DNA of 64,000 nucleotides from Pseudomonadota bacterium (GCA_020161655.1 JAIUPC010000014.1:121845-185844), one strand, 5' to 3'. Positions 34,054-43,947 are shown, counted from the first letter of the stretch. Translations and numbers: made by a program. The notes: generated from the letters alone by a model not told the origin.

Positions 34054-35883
34054 ATGTCCATCCGCCTTCCCCACCCTGTCTTCGACGCGAAATCCGGTTC
34101 GGGCGGCGGGCTTGGCAAGCTGCCGGAATGGGACCTGACCGACCTTTACGCCAGCCCGGAAGCGCCGGAGCTGGCCCGTGACATGGACTGGCTCGACGGC
34201 GCCTGCGCCTCATTTGCGGGCGATTACGAGGGCAAGCTCGCGACGCTCGACGCCAAGGGAATGCTCGACTGCATCCATCGCTATGAGAAGATCGAAAGCA
34301 TCGCCGGGCGGATCATGTCCTTCGCGGGCCTGCGCTACTACCAGAACACCATGGACGGCGGCCGGGCCAAGTTCATGTCGGATTGCCAGGACAAGATCAC
34401 CGATTTCACTACGCCGCTGGTCTTTTTCTCGCTTGAATTCAACCGGATCGAGGACGAGGCTTACACGGCGCTCTTCTCGGCCAATGCCAATATCGCGCGC
34501 TACAAGCCGGTCTTTGACCGGATGCGGGCACTGAAGCCGCACCAGTTGTCCGATGAGCTTGAGCGCTATCTTCACGATGCCTCGGTCGTTGGCGCTTCGG
34601 CCTGGAACAAGCTGTTCGACGAGACCATGGCAGGTCTGGAATTCACCGTCGAGGGCGAGGAGGAACCCCTCAGCCTTGAAGCGACGCTGAACCTTCTGAG
34701 CGAGCCGGAGCGGCCCCGGCGCGAGGCGGCGGCGCAGGCACTGGCCGGTGTTTTCGAAAAGAACATCAAGCTCTTCGCCCGCGTTCATAACACGCTGGCG
34801 AAGGAGAAGGAGATCGACGACCGCTGGCGCAAGATGCCGACGCCGCAAACCTCGCGCCACCTTGCCAACCATGTCGAGCCGGAGGTGGTCGAGGCATTGC
34901 GGAACGCCGTTGTCGCCGCCTACCCGCGCCTCAGCCACCGCTATTACCTGCTGAAGGCGAAATGGATGGGCCTTGACCGGCTTCAGGTCTGGGATCGGAA
35001 CGCGCCCTTGCCGGTCGAGGAAAAGAAAACCGTCAAGTGGGAGGCCGCGCGCGAGACGGTGCTGTCGGCCTACGGGAACTTCGCCCCGGAAATGGCTGAA
35101 ATAGCTGTACCTTTCTTCGACAATGGCTGGATCGACGCTGGCGTGAAACCGGGCAAGGCCCCGGGCGCCTTCGCCCATCCGACGGTCACGGACGTGCACC
35201 CTTACGTCATGCTCAACTACCTCGGCAAACAGCGCGACGTGATGACGCTGGCGCATGAACTGGGCCACGGTGTCCATCAGGTGCTGGCGGCACCTCAGGG
35301 CGAGATGCTGTCCTCGACACCGCTGACCCTTGCCGAAACCGCATCCGTCTTCGGCGAGATGCTGACCTTCCGCGCCCTTCTGGCTGCGGCCAAGGACAAG
35401 AACGAACGGAAGACCCTGCTGGCCGGCAAGGTCGAGGACATGATCAACACGGTCGTCCGCCAGATCGCCTTCTACGATTTCGAATGCAAGCTCCACGCCG
35501 CCCGCCGCGCCGGGGAACTGACGCCCGAGGATATCGGCGCCCTGTGGATGAGCGTGCAGGCCGAAAGCCTTGGCCCTGCCTTCGATTTCATGCCGGGCTA
35601 TGAGACCTTCTGGTCCTACATCCCGCATTTCGTCCATACGCCCTTCTACGTCTATGCCTATGCCTTCGGCGACGGTCTGGTGAACGCGCTCTATGCCGCC
35701 TACGAGGAAGGCCTGCCCGACTTCCAGGCGAAGTATTTCGACATGCTGAAGGCGGGTGGATCGAAGCACCACAAGGAGCTTCTGGCGCCCTTCGGCCTCG
35801 ATGCCTCGGACCCGGCCTTCTGGCTCAAGGGCCTGAACATGATCGCCGGCATGATCGACGAGCTGGAGGCGATGGAGGGGTGA
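34054..35883 (+). CDS. pepF: M3-family oligoendopeptidase F
   Basis: A 609-residue zinc metallopeptidase that degrades short peptides in the cytoplasm. The zinc-binding site is LAHELGHGVHQ with the third ligand in LAETASVFGEM, and the length and HTPFYVYAYAFGDGLVNALY near the end fit PepF. ATG 34054 is preferred, with GAGGT five bases upstream; open frame to 33970 lacks family homology. Confidence 0.93.
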   Translation: MSIRLPHPVFDAKSGSGGGLGKLPEWDLTDLYASPEAPELARDMDWLDGACASFAGDYEGKLATLDAKGMLDCIHRYEKIESIAGRIMSFAGLRYYQNTMDGGRAKFMSDCQDKITDFTTPLVFFSLEFNRIEDEAYTALFSANANIARYKPVFDRMRALKPHQLSDELERYLHDASVVGASAWNKLFDETMAGLEFTVEGEEEPLSLEATLNLLSEPERPRREAAAQALAGVFEKNIKLFARVHNTLAKEKEIDDRWRKMPTPQTSRHLANHVEPEVVEALRNAVVAAYPRLSHRYYLLKAKWMGLDRLQVWDRNAPLPVEEKKTVKWEAARETVLSAYGNFAPEMAEIAVPFFDNGWIDAGVKPGKAPGAFAHPTVTDVHPYVMLNYLGKQRDVMTLAHELGHGVHQVLAAPQGEMLSSTPLTLAETASVFGEMLTFRALLAAAKDKNERKTLLAGKVEDMINTVVRQIAFYDFECKLHAARRAGELTPEDIGALWMSVQAESLGPAFDFMPGYETFWSYIPHFVHTPFYVYAYAFGDGLVNALYAAYEEGLPDFQAKYFDMLKAGGSKHHKELLAPFGLDASDPAFWLKGLNMIAGMIDELEAMEG

Positions 35884-36154
35884 CGCCGAGCGGGGCCCGT
35901 GGCGAGTCTCGGCACTGCCTGAAAACCGCAACATCCGCACACGGATTTCGTCACGCGTTGCTGGAAGTGCCTTTTTAATGCCAAGTTGACATAGGATAGG
36001 ATAGTTGCGGTTTTGGCACGGGTAAGCGCCGCTCCCGAGTGACATGTTGCGCGTGACGATGAAACAGGTGTTCGATCCAAGGTCGAAAGGTGCCGGAGCG
36101 TGTGGTGCGCATTCTCGCGGGACCTTTGGCATTTCTGGCCGGCAGGGGTGACGA

Positions 36155-39100
36155 ATGGCGACGACCTTCAACTGGATTCATCTCGGCACGCTGGGTACCC
36201 AGCTTGACCCGACCGAGGGCAACACCGTCGCCGAGAACATCAACACGATCATCGGCGGTACATTCGGTTCAGCCGGCAGCCCGCTTTACAACAACATCAC
36301 CTCCGCCACGATGGTCAACGTCGGTGGCAGCGCGACCGCACTCGACGGCAACAACAACGTTGCAAATGACCAGTTCACCACCAACATCGGTGCCGGCGTT
36401 CAGACATTCACCTTCGACATCAGCGTCATCGTAAACGCTGCCGTCACCTATGCAGACGGGACGACCGGTACGGTAACTGCCGTGCTTGCGCAAAGCACGA
36501 CCGGGCAGCTGTTTCTGGTGCCGGAAACGGCGGCGGGGGCGGATACGACCGCGTATGAAGCAAAGCCGATCCAGTCGATCACGTTCAACTCGGTTGCGAC
36601 CTACTCCGGAAACCTCGGCACCGACCGGCAGGTCACCGGGTTCGACGACGGCTTCGTCGAGGGGACCGCGGGCAACGACTTGATCAACGGTGCGTATGTC
36701 GAACCGATCGCCAACGGCAGCGACAGGATCGACAATGGCGACGGGATTTCCGGCTCGGGCACTGCCTGGCAGGACGACCGCGTCCGCGCCGGCGCCGGCA
36801 ACGACACGGTTCTGTCGGGTCTCGGCGACGACTACGTCGATGGCGGGACGGAAGCCGACAGCATCGACGGCGGCGACGGCAATGACTCGCTTTACGGCGG
36901 CACCGGGGTGTTCGCCGACACCATCCTTGGCGGCGCTGGGGCCGATACGATCGACGGCGATGCCGGCAATGACTCTCTCCTTGGCGGCGGGGGGGGCGAC
37001 TCGATCCGGGGCGGTGTCGGTGACGACTACGTCGATGGCGGCACCGAGGCTGACAGCATCGACGGCGGTGATGGCAACGACTCGCTTTTCGGCGGCGCGG
37101 GTGTCTTTGCCGACACCATTCTCGGAGGGGCAGGCAACGACACGATCGATGGTGGCGACGGTGCCGACCTGATCCATGGCGATACTCCGACCAACCTCCT
37201 CAACGGGACTTTCGAAGACGTCTCATTGGGGATCGGAAACGGCACCGCCAACGGGTGGATCGTCACCGGAAGCGGCAGCGGTATCTGGGCGCTGGACACG
37301 ACGCGGCACAGCGAAGGCACCTACAACTTCGCGCTTGGCGGCAACTCGAACTCGAGCGGCCAGACCCTTGCCCAGACGGTAACGACGATCCCCGGCGAAA
37401 ACTACACGCTGGCCTTCGATGCGGGCGGTTACTTCAATACCGGCACGCTTCAGGTGACCCTCTTCGATGGCACCAACTTCATCACCGTCAACAACTACAC
37501 GTTGGTCAACACGCAGCCCGGCGGCTCGTTGCAGTCGTATACGATCACTTTCACCGCGACCTCTGCCAGCACGACGTTGACCTTCGTCAACGTGAACGTA
37601 ACCGGCGGCGCTGACATCGACCTCGACAAGATCGTCCTGACGGCGGGCGTGCCCGGGGCAGACTCGATCTCCGGCGGCGCCGGCAACGACACGATCTTCG
37701 GCTATGAGGGCAACGACACGATCGACGGCGGCGCCGATCAGGACAGCATCGACGGCGGTGATGGCAACGACTCGCTTTTCGGCGGAGCGGGCGTCTTTGC
37801 CGACACCATTCTCGGCGGGGCAGGCAACGACACGATCGATGGTGGCGACGGCAACGACAGCCTCTTTGGCGGCGCGGGCGTCGACTCGATCCAGGGCGGG
37901 CTTGGCGTCGATTATGTAGACGGCGGCACCGAGGCCGACAGCATCGACGGCGGCGACGGCAACGACAGCCTTTATGGCGGCGCGGGCGCCTTCAACGACA
38001 CCATCCGCGGCGGGCTCGGCAACGACACCGAGGACGGCGGTGACGGCAACGACTCGATGTTCGGCGACGGCGGGGATGATTCCCTGATCGGCGGGACCGG
38101 CAGCGACACGCTCTACGGCGGCGCCGGCAACGACACGCTGATCGGCGACTATACCGGCGATACGGTGCTCGGCGCCGACCTCATCTACGGCGAAGACGGC
38201 GCCGACAACATCAACGGCGGCCTCGGCAACGACACGCTCGACGGCGGTGCCGACAACGACACCATCATGGGCGGGCTCGGTAACGACTCGATCCTTGGCG
38301 GTACCGGCGACGATTCCGTCATCGGCGACGACGGCAATGACACGATCCGCGGTGGCGACGGCAACGATTCCCTGCAGGCGGGCGCCGGGGCGGATCTCGT
38401 CAATGGCGATGCCGGCAATGACACGATCAACGCCGATACCGGCAATGACACGGTCTATGGCGGCCAGGGCGACGATGTGATCGACGGCTCCGGCGGTCAC
38501 GACCTGATCTATGGCGACGACACTGTCGCGGGGGCCGGCGGTAACGACTCCATTCAGGGCGGCCTCGGCAACGACACGATCTATGCGGGCGGCGGCCAGG
38601 ATACCGTCGACGGCGGCGACGAGGCTGACAGCTTCGACGGTGGTGACGGCAACGACAGCCTCTTTGGCGGCGTCGGGGTCTTCACCGACACGATTTTCGG
38701 CGGCGCCGGCAACGACACGACAAACGGCGGCGAAGGGGCTGACAGCCTGGTCGGCGGCGACGGCGACGATGTCTTCCTTCAGACCGGCACCTTCGGCAAC
38801 GACACGATCACCGGCGGCGAGGCTGGCGAGACGATCGGCGACACGATCAACTCCACAACGATCACCGCGAACGAGACGCTGACCTTCAGCGGCGGCGAGG
38901 CGGGCACCTTGTCGGCCGGCACCTCCACCGCCACCTTCACCGAGATCGAGCGCTTCCTTCTTGGTTCCGGCAACGACACGGTCAACGGCGCCTTGGCGAC
39001 GGCCTCGATGTATGTCGATGGCGGCGCCGGCAATGATACGATGCTCGGCGGTCAGGCCGCCGACACCCTGATCGGCGGCGCCGGCAATGACACCATTGAT

Positions 39101-40702
39101 GGCGGCACCGGCAATGACGTCCTGACCGGCGGCGACGGCGACGACACCTTCAGGCTTTCGGGCCTCTTCGGCGCCGACACCATCACCGGCGGCGAGGCCG
39201 GCGAGACCATCGGCGACACCATCGACTCCACCGGCGTCACCGGCAACCAGACGCTGAACTTCAGCGGTGGCGAGGCGGGGACGCTTCTTGACAGTTCGTC
39301 GACGACCACCTTCAGCGAGATCGAGCGCTTCCTTCTTGGCGCAGGCAACGACACCGTCAACGGCGCCGCGGCGACGGCCTCGATGTATGTCGATGGCGGC
39401 GCCGGAAATGACTCGATGCTCGGCGGGTCCGCGGCCGACATCCTGACCGGCGGCACCGGCAATGACACGATTGATGGTGGCGGCGGGGCCGATCTCCTGA
39501 CGGGCGGCGACGGCGATGACGTCTTCCGGATGACCGGCAGCTTCGGCAATGACACCATCATCGGCGGCGAGGCCGGCGAGAGCATCGGCGACACCATCGA
39601 TTCCACCGCGATCTCTGCCAACCAGACGCTGACCTTCAGCGGTAGCGAGGCGGGGACGTTGGGCATTTCCGGCTCCTCCGCCACCTTCTCCCAGATCGAA
39701 CGCTTCCTTCTCGGCTCCGGCAACGACACGGTCAACGGCGCCTCGGCGACGGCCCCGATGTATGTCGATGCCGGGGCGGGCAACGATTCCATCCTTGGCG
39801 GCTCGGCCAATGACACGCTCATCGGCGGCGGCAGCGACGACACGCTGAACGGCGGCGCCGGGGCCGACATGATGACCGGTGGCCTTGGCAGCGACCGTTT
39901 CCTCGGCATCACCGCGGGCGATGCGGTCGACGGTTCCGAGGACAGCCCCAGCAACGAGAACGACATTCTCGATCTCTTCGGCTCGGGCTGGACCAAGGCC
40001 AATACCACCATCACCTTCTCCGGGCCGGACAAGGAAAGCGGCACGGTCTATTTCTTCAACCCGGACGGCACGCCCGCCGGCCAGATGACCTTCACCAACA
40101 TCGAGACGGTGGTGCCCTGCTTCACCCCCGGCACGATGATCGAGACCGACCGCGGCCCCCGCGCCGTCGAGACGCTGGCGCTTGGCGACATGGTCCGGAC
40201 GATGGACCACGGGCTGCAGCCGATCCGCTGGATCGGGCGGCGCGATCTGACGCCCGCCGATCTCGCGCTGCAACCGAAGCTCAGGCCGGTCCTCATCCGC
40301 AAGGGCGCGCTCGGCCCCGGCCTGCCCGACCGCGACATGCGTGTCTCGCCGCAGCACCGGCTATTGATGACCGGCGCCCATGCCGAACTGATCTCCGGCG
40401 AGGCAGAGGCGCTTGCCCCTGCCCTTTACTTCGTCGGCCAGCCGGGGATCGTGCAGGACGCCGCCGCGACCGGCATCAGCTACATCCACCTGATGTTCGA
40501 CCGGCACGAGATCGTCCAGTCCGACGGGCTTTGGAGCGAAAGCTTCCAGCCCGGAACCGCCACCATGGCCGGCATGGAAGATGCCCAGCGCGACGAGATC
40601 CTGAGCCTCTTCCCGGGGCTTCCCGCAGGCGGCGCTCTCGCCTATCCTGCCGCCCGGTCATCCCTGAAACGCTACGAGGTCCAGCAGATCCTGGCGTCCT
40701 AG
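36155..40702 (+). CDS. Giant RTX calcium-binding protein with C-terminal Hint domain
   Basis: A 1515-residue acidic protein expected to be secreted by a type I system (no signal peptide). Residues 1-165 are a non-repeat head; glycine-rich RTX nonapeptides of GGxGxDxxx type (GGDGNDSLYGG) start near residue 210. A lectin/jelly-roll-like insert (NGTFEDVSLGIGNGTANGW ... VNVTGGADIDLDKIVL) interrupts them at about 347-500. Three tandem 125-residue units follow at about 867-1241. The C-terminal Hint domain begins at Cys1322 (CFTPGTMIETDRG), a likely autoprocessing site. No exporter genes are nearby. The function of the surface protein is unknown. Confidence 0.88.
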   Translation: MATTFNWIHLGTLGTQLDPTEGNTVAENINTIIGGTFGSAGSPLYNNITSATMVNVGGSATALDGNNNVANDQFTTNIGAGVQTFTFDISVIVNAAVTYADGTTGTVTAVLAQSTTGQLFLVPETAAGADTTAYEAKPIQSITFNSVATYSGNLGTDRQVTGFDDGFVEGTAGNDLINGAYVEPIANGSDRIDNGDGISGSGTAWQDDRVRAGAGNDTVLSGLGDDYVDGGTEADSIDGGDGNDSLYGGTGVFADTILGGAGADTIDGDAGNDSLLGGGGGDSIRGGVGDDYVDGGTEADSIDGGDGNDSLFGGAGVFADTILGGAGNDTIDGGDGADLIHGDTPTNLLNGTFEDVSLGIGNGTANGWIVTGSGSGIWALDTTRHSEGTYNFALGGNSNSSGQTLAQTVTTIPGENYTLAFDAGGYFNTGTLQVTLFDGTNFITVNNYTLVNTQPGGSLQSYTITFTATSASTTLTFVNVNVTGGADIDLDKIVLTAGVPGADSISGGAGNDTIFGYEGNDTIDGGADQDSIDGGDGNDSLFGGAGVFADTILGGAGNDTIDGGDGNDSLFGGAGVDSIQGGLGVDYVDGGTEADSIDGGDGNDSLYGGAGAFNDTIRGGLGNDTEDGGDGNDSMFGDGGDDSLIGGTGSDTLYGGAGNDTLIGDYTGDTVLGADLIYGEDGADNINGGLGNDTLDGGADNDTIMGGLGNDSILGGTGDDSVIGDDGNDTIRGGDGNDSLQAGAGADLVNGDAGNDTINADTGNDTVYGGQGDDVIDGSGGHDLIYGDDTVAGAGGNDSIQGGLGNDTIYAGGGQDTVDGGDEADSFDGGDGNDSLFGGVGVFTDTIFGGAGNDTTNGGEGADSLVGGDGDDVFLQTGTFGNDTITGGEAGETIGDTINSTTITANETLTFSGGEAGTLSAGTSTATFTEIERFLLGSGNDTVNGALATASMYVDGGAGNDTMLGGQAADTLIGGAGNDTIDGGTGNDVLTGGDGDDTFRLSGLFGADTITGGEAGETIGDTIDSTGVTGNQTLNFSGGEAGTLLDSSSTTTFSEIERFLLGAGNDTVNGAAATASMYVDGGAGNDSMLGGSAADILTGGTGNDTIDGGGGADLLTGGDGDDVFRMTGSFGNDTIIGGEAGESIGDTIDSTAISANQTLTFSGSEAGTLGISGSSATFSQIERFLLGSGNDTVNGASATAPMYVDAGAGNDSILGGSANDTLIGGGSDDTLNGGAGADMMTGGLGSDRFLGITAGDAVDGSEDSPSNENDILDLFGSGWTKANTTITFSGPDKESGTVYFFNPDGTPAGQMTFTNIETVVPCFTPGTMIETDRGPRAVETLALGDMVRTMDHGLQPIRWIGRRDLTPADLALQPKLRPVLIRKGALGPGLPDRDMRVSPQHRLLMTGAHAELISGEAEALAPALYFVGQPGIVQDAAATGISYIHLMFDRHEIVQSDGLWSESFQPGTATMAGMEDAQRDEILSLFPGLPAGGALAYPAARSSLKRYEVQQILAS
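38753..39877 (+). repeat. Three tandem 375-bp units within the RTX gene
   Basis: Units begin at 38753, 39128 and 39503, and the next matching phase falls at 39878, giving an exact 375-base period. Each encodes GGDGDDxF, GNDTI or ADTI, GGEAGExIGDTI, TLxFSGxEAGTL, EIERFLLG, GNDTVNGA and ASMYVDGGAGND with minor changes. Confidence 0.9.
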
Positions 40703-40719
40703 AGGGGCTTGGAGGGGAT

Positions 40720-41895
40720 ATGTGGATCATCTGGCGTATCATTGCCGCGCTGGTCGTCGTGGGCGCCCTGGCGTTCTTTTTCTTCGCTCCGGCCTATGTC
40801 GAAGACCTGCAGAACCCGGTCACGCCGCACGAACCCTGGCCGGTCAGCCCCGCTGGGTGGGCCATGCATGAAAGACTTGTGATCGGCGACTGGCATGCCG
40901 ACAGCCTCCTTTGGGACCGCGACCTGACGGAACGCGCACCGCAAGGTCAGGTGGACCTGCCGCGCCTCATCGACGGCAATGTCGCGGTGCAGGTCTTCAC
41001 CACCGTCACCAAAAGCCCTGCCGGCCTCAACTACGAGGAAAACTCGGCCGAGGCGCGCGACAACATCACAGCGCTCTACATCGGCCAGCTCCGGCCCTTC
41101 CGCAGCTGGCTCAACCTGACGGAACGCGCGCTGGAACAGGCACGCCAGCTTGCCATTGCCGAGGCGAAGGCGCCCGGGATGCTGAAGATCGTGCGGAGCC
41201 GCGCCGATCTGGCCGAGGTGCTGCGCCGGCGCGAGGAAGGCGAGATGCTGGTCGGCGGCCTTCTTGGCGCCGAGGGTGGCCATGTACTATCGGGCGATAT
41301 CTCAAATCTCGGCCGGCTCTACGACGCGGGTTTCCGGATCATGGGTCTCACCCATTTCTTCGACAACGAGCTTGGCGCCTCGCTGCATGGCGAGGCCGGC
41401 GCCGGAAAGGGGCTGACCAGTTTCGGTCGCCTGGCGGTCGGCCAGATGGTTGAAAAGCGCATGATCATCGACCTTGCCCATGCCTCGCCCGAAATGGCGC
41501 GCGAAGTGCTGGGTATGGTCGATGTTCCGGTCATCGTCAGCCATACCGGTATCTACAGCCAGTGCCAGACCCAGCGGAACTTCCCCGACGCGCTGATGCA
41601 GGAGATCGCCGAAAAGGGCGGCATGATCGGCATCGGCTTCTGGGAGGAAGTGACCTGCGACGACACGCCCGCCGGCATCGCCGCGTCAATTGTCGCGGCG
41701 GTGGCGCTGGTGGGGGAGGACAGTGTCTCGCTGGGATCGGATTTCGACGGGGCCGTGCGCACCCGGTTCGATGTCTCGGAACTATCGGCGCTGACGCAGG
41801 CGCTGATCGACAAGGGCATGGCGGAGCCGGTCATCGCCAAGGTGATGGGCGGCAACATGCTGCGGTTCCTCGAACAGGCGCTGCCGGCCGGGTAG
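40720..41895 (+). CDS. Membrane-anchored M19 dipeptidase
   Basis: A 391-residue protein with an N-terminal membrane anchor (IIAALVVVGALAFFFFAPAYV) and a peptidase family M19 (renal dipeptidase) TIM barrel. Metal-binding DWHADSL, the bridging Glu in LLGAEGGHVL, the His motifs DLAHAS and IVSHTG, and LGSDFDG match the family. It is probably a periplasmic zinc dipeptidase. GGAGGGG at 40711 precedes ATG 40720; upstream open frame belongs to the RTX gene overlap. Confidence 0.92.
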   Translation: MWIIWRIIAALVVVGALAFFFFAPAYVEDLQNPVTPHEPWPVSPAGWAMHERLVIGDWHADSLLWDRDLTERAPQGQVDLPRLIDGNVAVQVFTTVTKSPAGLNYEENSAEARDNITALYIGQLRPFRSWLNLTERALEQARQLAIAEAKAPGMLKIVRSRADLAEVLRRREEGEMLVGGLLGAEGGHVLSGDISNLGRLYDAGFRIMGLTHFFDNELGASLHGEAGAGKGLTSFGRLAVGQMVEKRMIIDLAHASPEMAREVLGMVDVPVIVSHTGIYSQCQTQRNFPDALMQEIAEKGGMIGIGFWEEVTCDDTPAGIAASIVAAVALVGEDSVSLGSDFDGAVRTRFDVSELSALTQALIDKGMAEPVIAKVMGGNMLRFLEQALPAG

Positions 41896-41897
41896 GT

Positions 41898-42881
41898 TCA
41901 GAGCGGCTTATCGACGGCAAAGACCTTGTCGATCATCGCCTGCGTGCCCTTGGCATCCTCGAGGCTCCAGGGATAGGCGTCACCGGTCCGCACCGACCGC
42001 ACGAAGTTCTCCACCTGATTGCGGTACTGCCGCGCACCGGGGAAGCGTTCGATGTGATCGGCCTTGCCCGAACGGAACATCTGGACCTGCGCCTCGCCGA
42101 AAAGCCCGGCGTTGAAGGGCGCGGTCAGGCGGATGACGCCGTCCTCGCCCTGAAACACCACCTCCTGCCGAGGCGCGAGACGCATCGAGGTCATGGCGTG
42201 ATAGGTGAAGCCACCGCCCGGCCCTTCCATGTCCGCCGTGACCTGCGCAAAGACATCGACGCCGTTTTCGCGAATGATGCGCGAGGTGAGCCGCACCGGC
42301 TCCGCCCCCGTCACATAGCGCACCGAGCCATAGGCATAGACGCCGATATCGGGGATCGAGCCGCCACCCGTCTCGGGCCGGTTGCGGATGTTGCCGGGAT
42401 CGTCGCGGTTGTCATAGCTGAAATGCGCATCGGCATGCAGGATGCGGCCGATGGCGCCCTCTTCGACCAGCGCTTTCGCGCGCTGCCATTGCGGGTGGTG
42501 GACGATCATATAGGCCTCGGTCACGAGAAGCCCCGAGGCATCACGCGCGGCGATGAGGGCGTCGATTTCGTCCGCTTTCATGGCGATGGGCTTTTCGGTC
42601 AGCACATGCTTGCCGGCCTTCGCGGCCTTCAGCGTCCATTCGACGTGAAGGTTGTTCGGCAAGGGGATGTAGACCGCCTCGACCGCCGGATCGGCGAGAA
42701 GTGCCTCGTAGCTGTCATGCACCTTCAGATCTGGGCAGAACGCCTTGAATCCGTTGGCCTTGTCGGCGCTCGATGTGGCAAGGGCATAGAGCCGCGCGCC
42801 CTCGGCTTCGTGGATCGCCCTCGCCATGTGGTCGCGCGCGAATTTCGCGGCGCCGAGCACGCCCCAGTTCATCGGTTTCAT
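41898..42881 (-). CDS. Gfo/Idh/MocA family oxidoreductase
   Basis: A 327-residue NAD(P)-dependent dehydrogenase. The N-terminal Rossmann fold starts MNWGVLGAAKFARDHMARA, the dinucleotide and catalytic segment is HVLTEKPIAMKADE, and the C-terminal alpha/beta domain carries the GGGSIPDIGVYAYG motif. It is probably active on sugars or polyols; the substrate cannot be told. It is convergent with the dipeptidase and located downstream of rpoH but separated from it by a terminator. Confidence 0.9.
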   Translation of the reverse strand: MKPMNWGVLGAAKFARDHMARAIHEAEGARLYALATSSADKANGFKAFCPDLKVHDSYEALLADPAVEAVYIPLPNNLHVEWTLKAAKAGKHVLTEKPIAMKADEIDALIAARDASGLLVTEAYMIVHHPQWQRAKALVEEGAIGRILHADAHFSYDNRDDPGNIRNRPETGGGSIPDIGVYAYGSVRYVTGAEPVRLTSRIIRENGVDVFAQVTADMEGPGGGFTYHAMTSMRLAPRQEVVFQGEDGVIRLTAPFNAGLFGEAQVQMFRSGKADHIERFPGARQYRNQVENFVRSVRTGDAYPWSLEDAKGTQAMIDKVFAVDKPL

Positions 42882-42937
42882 CTGACCCTCCGCTCATGTT
42901 TGCGCAAACTTATGCCGCGCGGCGGGCCATCACAAGA

Positions 42938-42974
42938 GAAAGGGCCGGCGCGGTTTCCCGAGCCGGCCCCTTTT
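42938..42974 (-). terminator. Terminator of rpoH
   Basis: GGGCCGGC and GCCGGCCC pair around a twelve-base loop, and on the minus strand the hairpin is followed by CTTTCTCTTG. It lies about 20 bases past the rpoH stop. Confidence 0.65.
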
Positions 42975-42992
42975 CACGGCGATCCCGGCTAC

Positions 42993-43889
42993 TCAGGCCG
43001 GAACGCGCATGCCCTTGTCCTTGGCAAGATCGCGCATGGCGTTCTGCAGCTTTTCGAAGGCCCTGACCTCGATCTGGCGGATCCGCTCGCGGCTGACCTT
43101 GAACTGTTCGGAGAGGTCCTCAAGCGTCATCGGATCGTCCACCAGCCGACGCTGGATCAGGATCTCCTTCTCGCGGTCGTTCAGTGCCTCCATCGCGCGT
43201 TCCAGAAGCTCGCGCCGCACCGTCAGCTCATCCGCCGCCTCGTAGTCGCCGGCCTGATCGGCATCCTCGTCCTCAAGCCAGTCCTGCCACTGCGCCGTAC
43301 CCTCGCCGTCCGAGCCGACGGTGGCGTTGAGCGAGGCATCGCCGCCCGACAGGCGGCGGTTCATGGCGATGACCTCATCCTCGGTCACGTTGAGGTCATG
43401 GGCGATCTTCTGCACGTGTTCAGGGCGAAGGTCGCCCTCTTCCAGCGCACCGATGCGGTTCTTGGCCTTGCGGAGGTTGAAGAAGAGCTTCTTCTGCGCC
43501 GAGGTGGTGCCAAGCTTCACCAGGCTCCAGGACCTGAGGATGTATTCCTGGATCGAGGCGCGGATCCACCACATCGCATAGGTGGCAAGGCGGAAGCCCT
43601 TTTCGGGATCGAAGCGCTTCACCGCCTGCATCAGGCCGACGTTCGCTTCCGAAATCACCTCGGCCTGCGGCAACCCGTAGCCGCGGTAGCCCATGGCGAT
43701 CTTGGCCGCGAGCCTGAGGTGCGAGGTGACGAGCCGGTGCGCCGCCGAACTGTCCTCATGGTCGGTCCAGCGCTTGGCCAGCATGTATTCTTCTTCCGGT
43801 TCCAGAAGCGGGAACTTGCGGATTTCCTGCAGATAGCGGTTCAGCCCCTGTTCGGGACTTGGCGCCGGAAGATTTGTGTAACTTGCCAT
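42993..43889 (-). CDS. rpoH: RNA polymerase sigma-32 factor RpoH
   Basis: A 298-residue alternative sigma factor for heat-shock and oxidative-stress genes. Region 2 (LVTSHLRLAAKIAMGYRGYG, FRLATYAMWWIRASIQEYIL), the RpoH box (QKKLFFNLRKAK) and region 4 (LEDLSEQFKVSRERIRQIEV) are all present. ATG 43889 is preferred, with GGAAGG upstream. Rhodobacterales often have two RpoH paralogues; which one this is cannot be decided here. A 21-base perfect dyad lies just upstream. Confidence 0.95.
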   Translation of the reverse strand: MASYTNLPAPSPEQGLNRYLQEIRKFPLLEPEEEYMLAKRWTDHEDSSAAHRLVTSHLRLAAKIAMGYRGYGLPQAEVISEANVGLMQAVKRFDPEKGFRLATYAMWWIRASIQEYILRSWSLVKLGTTSAQKKLFFNLRKAKNRIGALEEGDLRPEHVQKIAHDLNVTEDEVIAMNRRLSGGDASLNATVGSDGEGTAQWQDWLEDEDADQAGDYEAADELTVRRELLERAMEALNDREKEILIQRRLVDDPMTLEDLSEQFKVSRERIRQIEVRAFEKLQNAMRDLAKDKGMRVPA

Positions 43890-43926
43890 ATGGTTTCCTT
43901 CCCTCGTCCGGACCCTGTGACTTAGG

Positions 43927-43947
43927 TTGCAGGACAACGTCCTGCAA
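43927..43947 (-). promoter_or_regulatory. 21-bp perfect dyad upstream of rpoH
   Basis: Half-sites TTGCAGGAC and GTCCTGCAA flank three bases. The dyad ends 38 bases before the rpoH ATG, so it lies at the promoter or in the 5' leader. It could be an operator or a leader hairpin; no known consensus is recognised. Confidence 0.5.

Noticed and set aside
34210-36171. A 653-codon minus-strand frame opposite pepF.
   Set aside because: The plus strand carries the HELGH zinc motif; the minus frame is an artefact of GC-rich codons.
36790-39900. Regular direct repeats that could suggest a CRISPR array.
   Set aside because: Repeats are in frame, codon-periodic and encode RTX nonapeptides; there are no constant repeat/spacer units and no cas genes.
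37223-40357. A 1044-codon minus-strand open frame opposite the RTX gene.
   Set aside because: It is the antisense of GC-rich RTX repeats, and its Val/Ala/Gly pattern mirrors the repeats. The plus strand carries clear RTX and Hint motifs.
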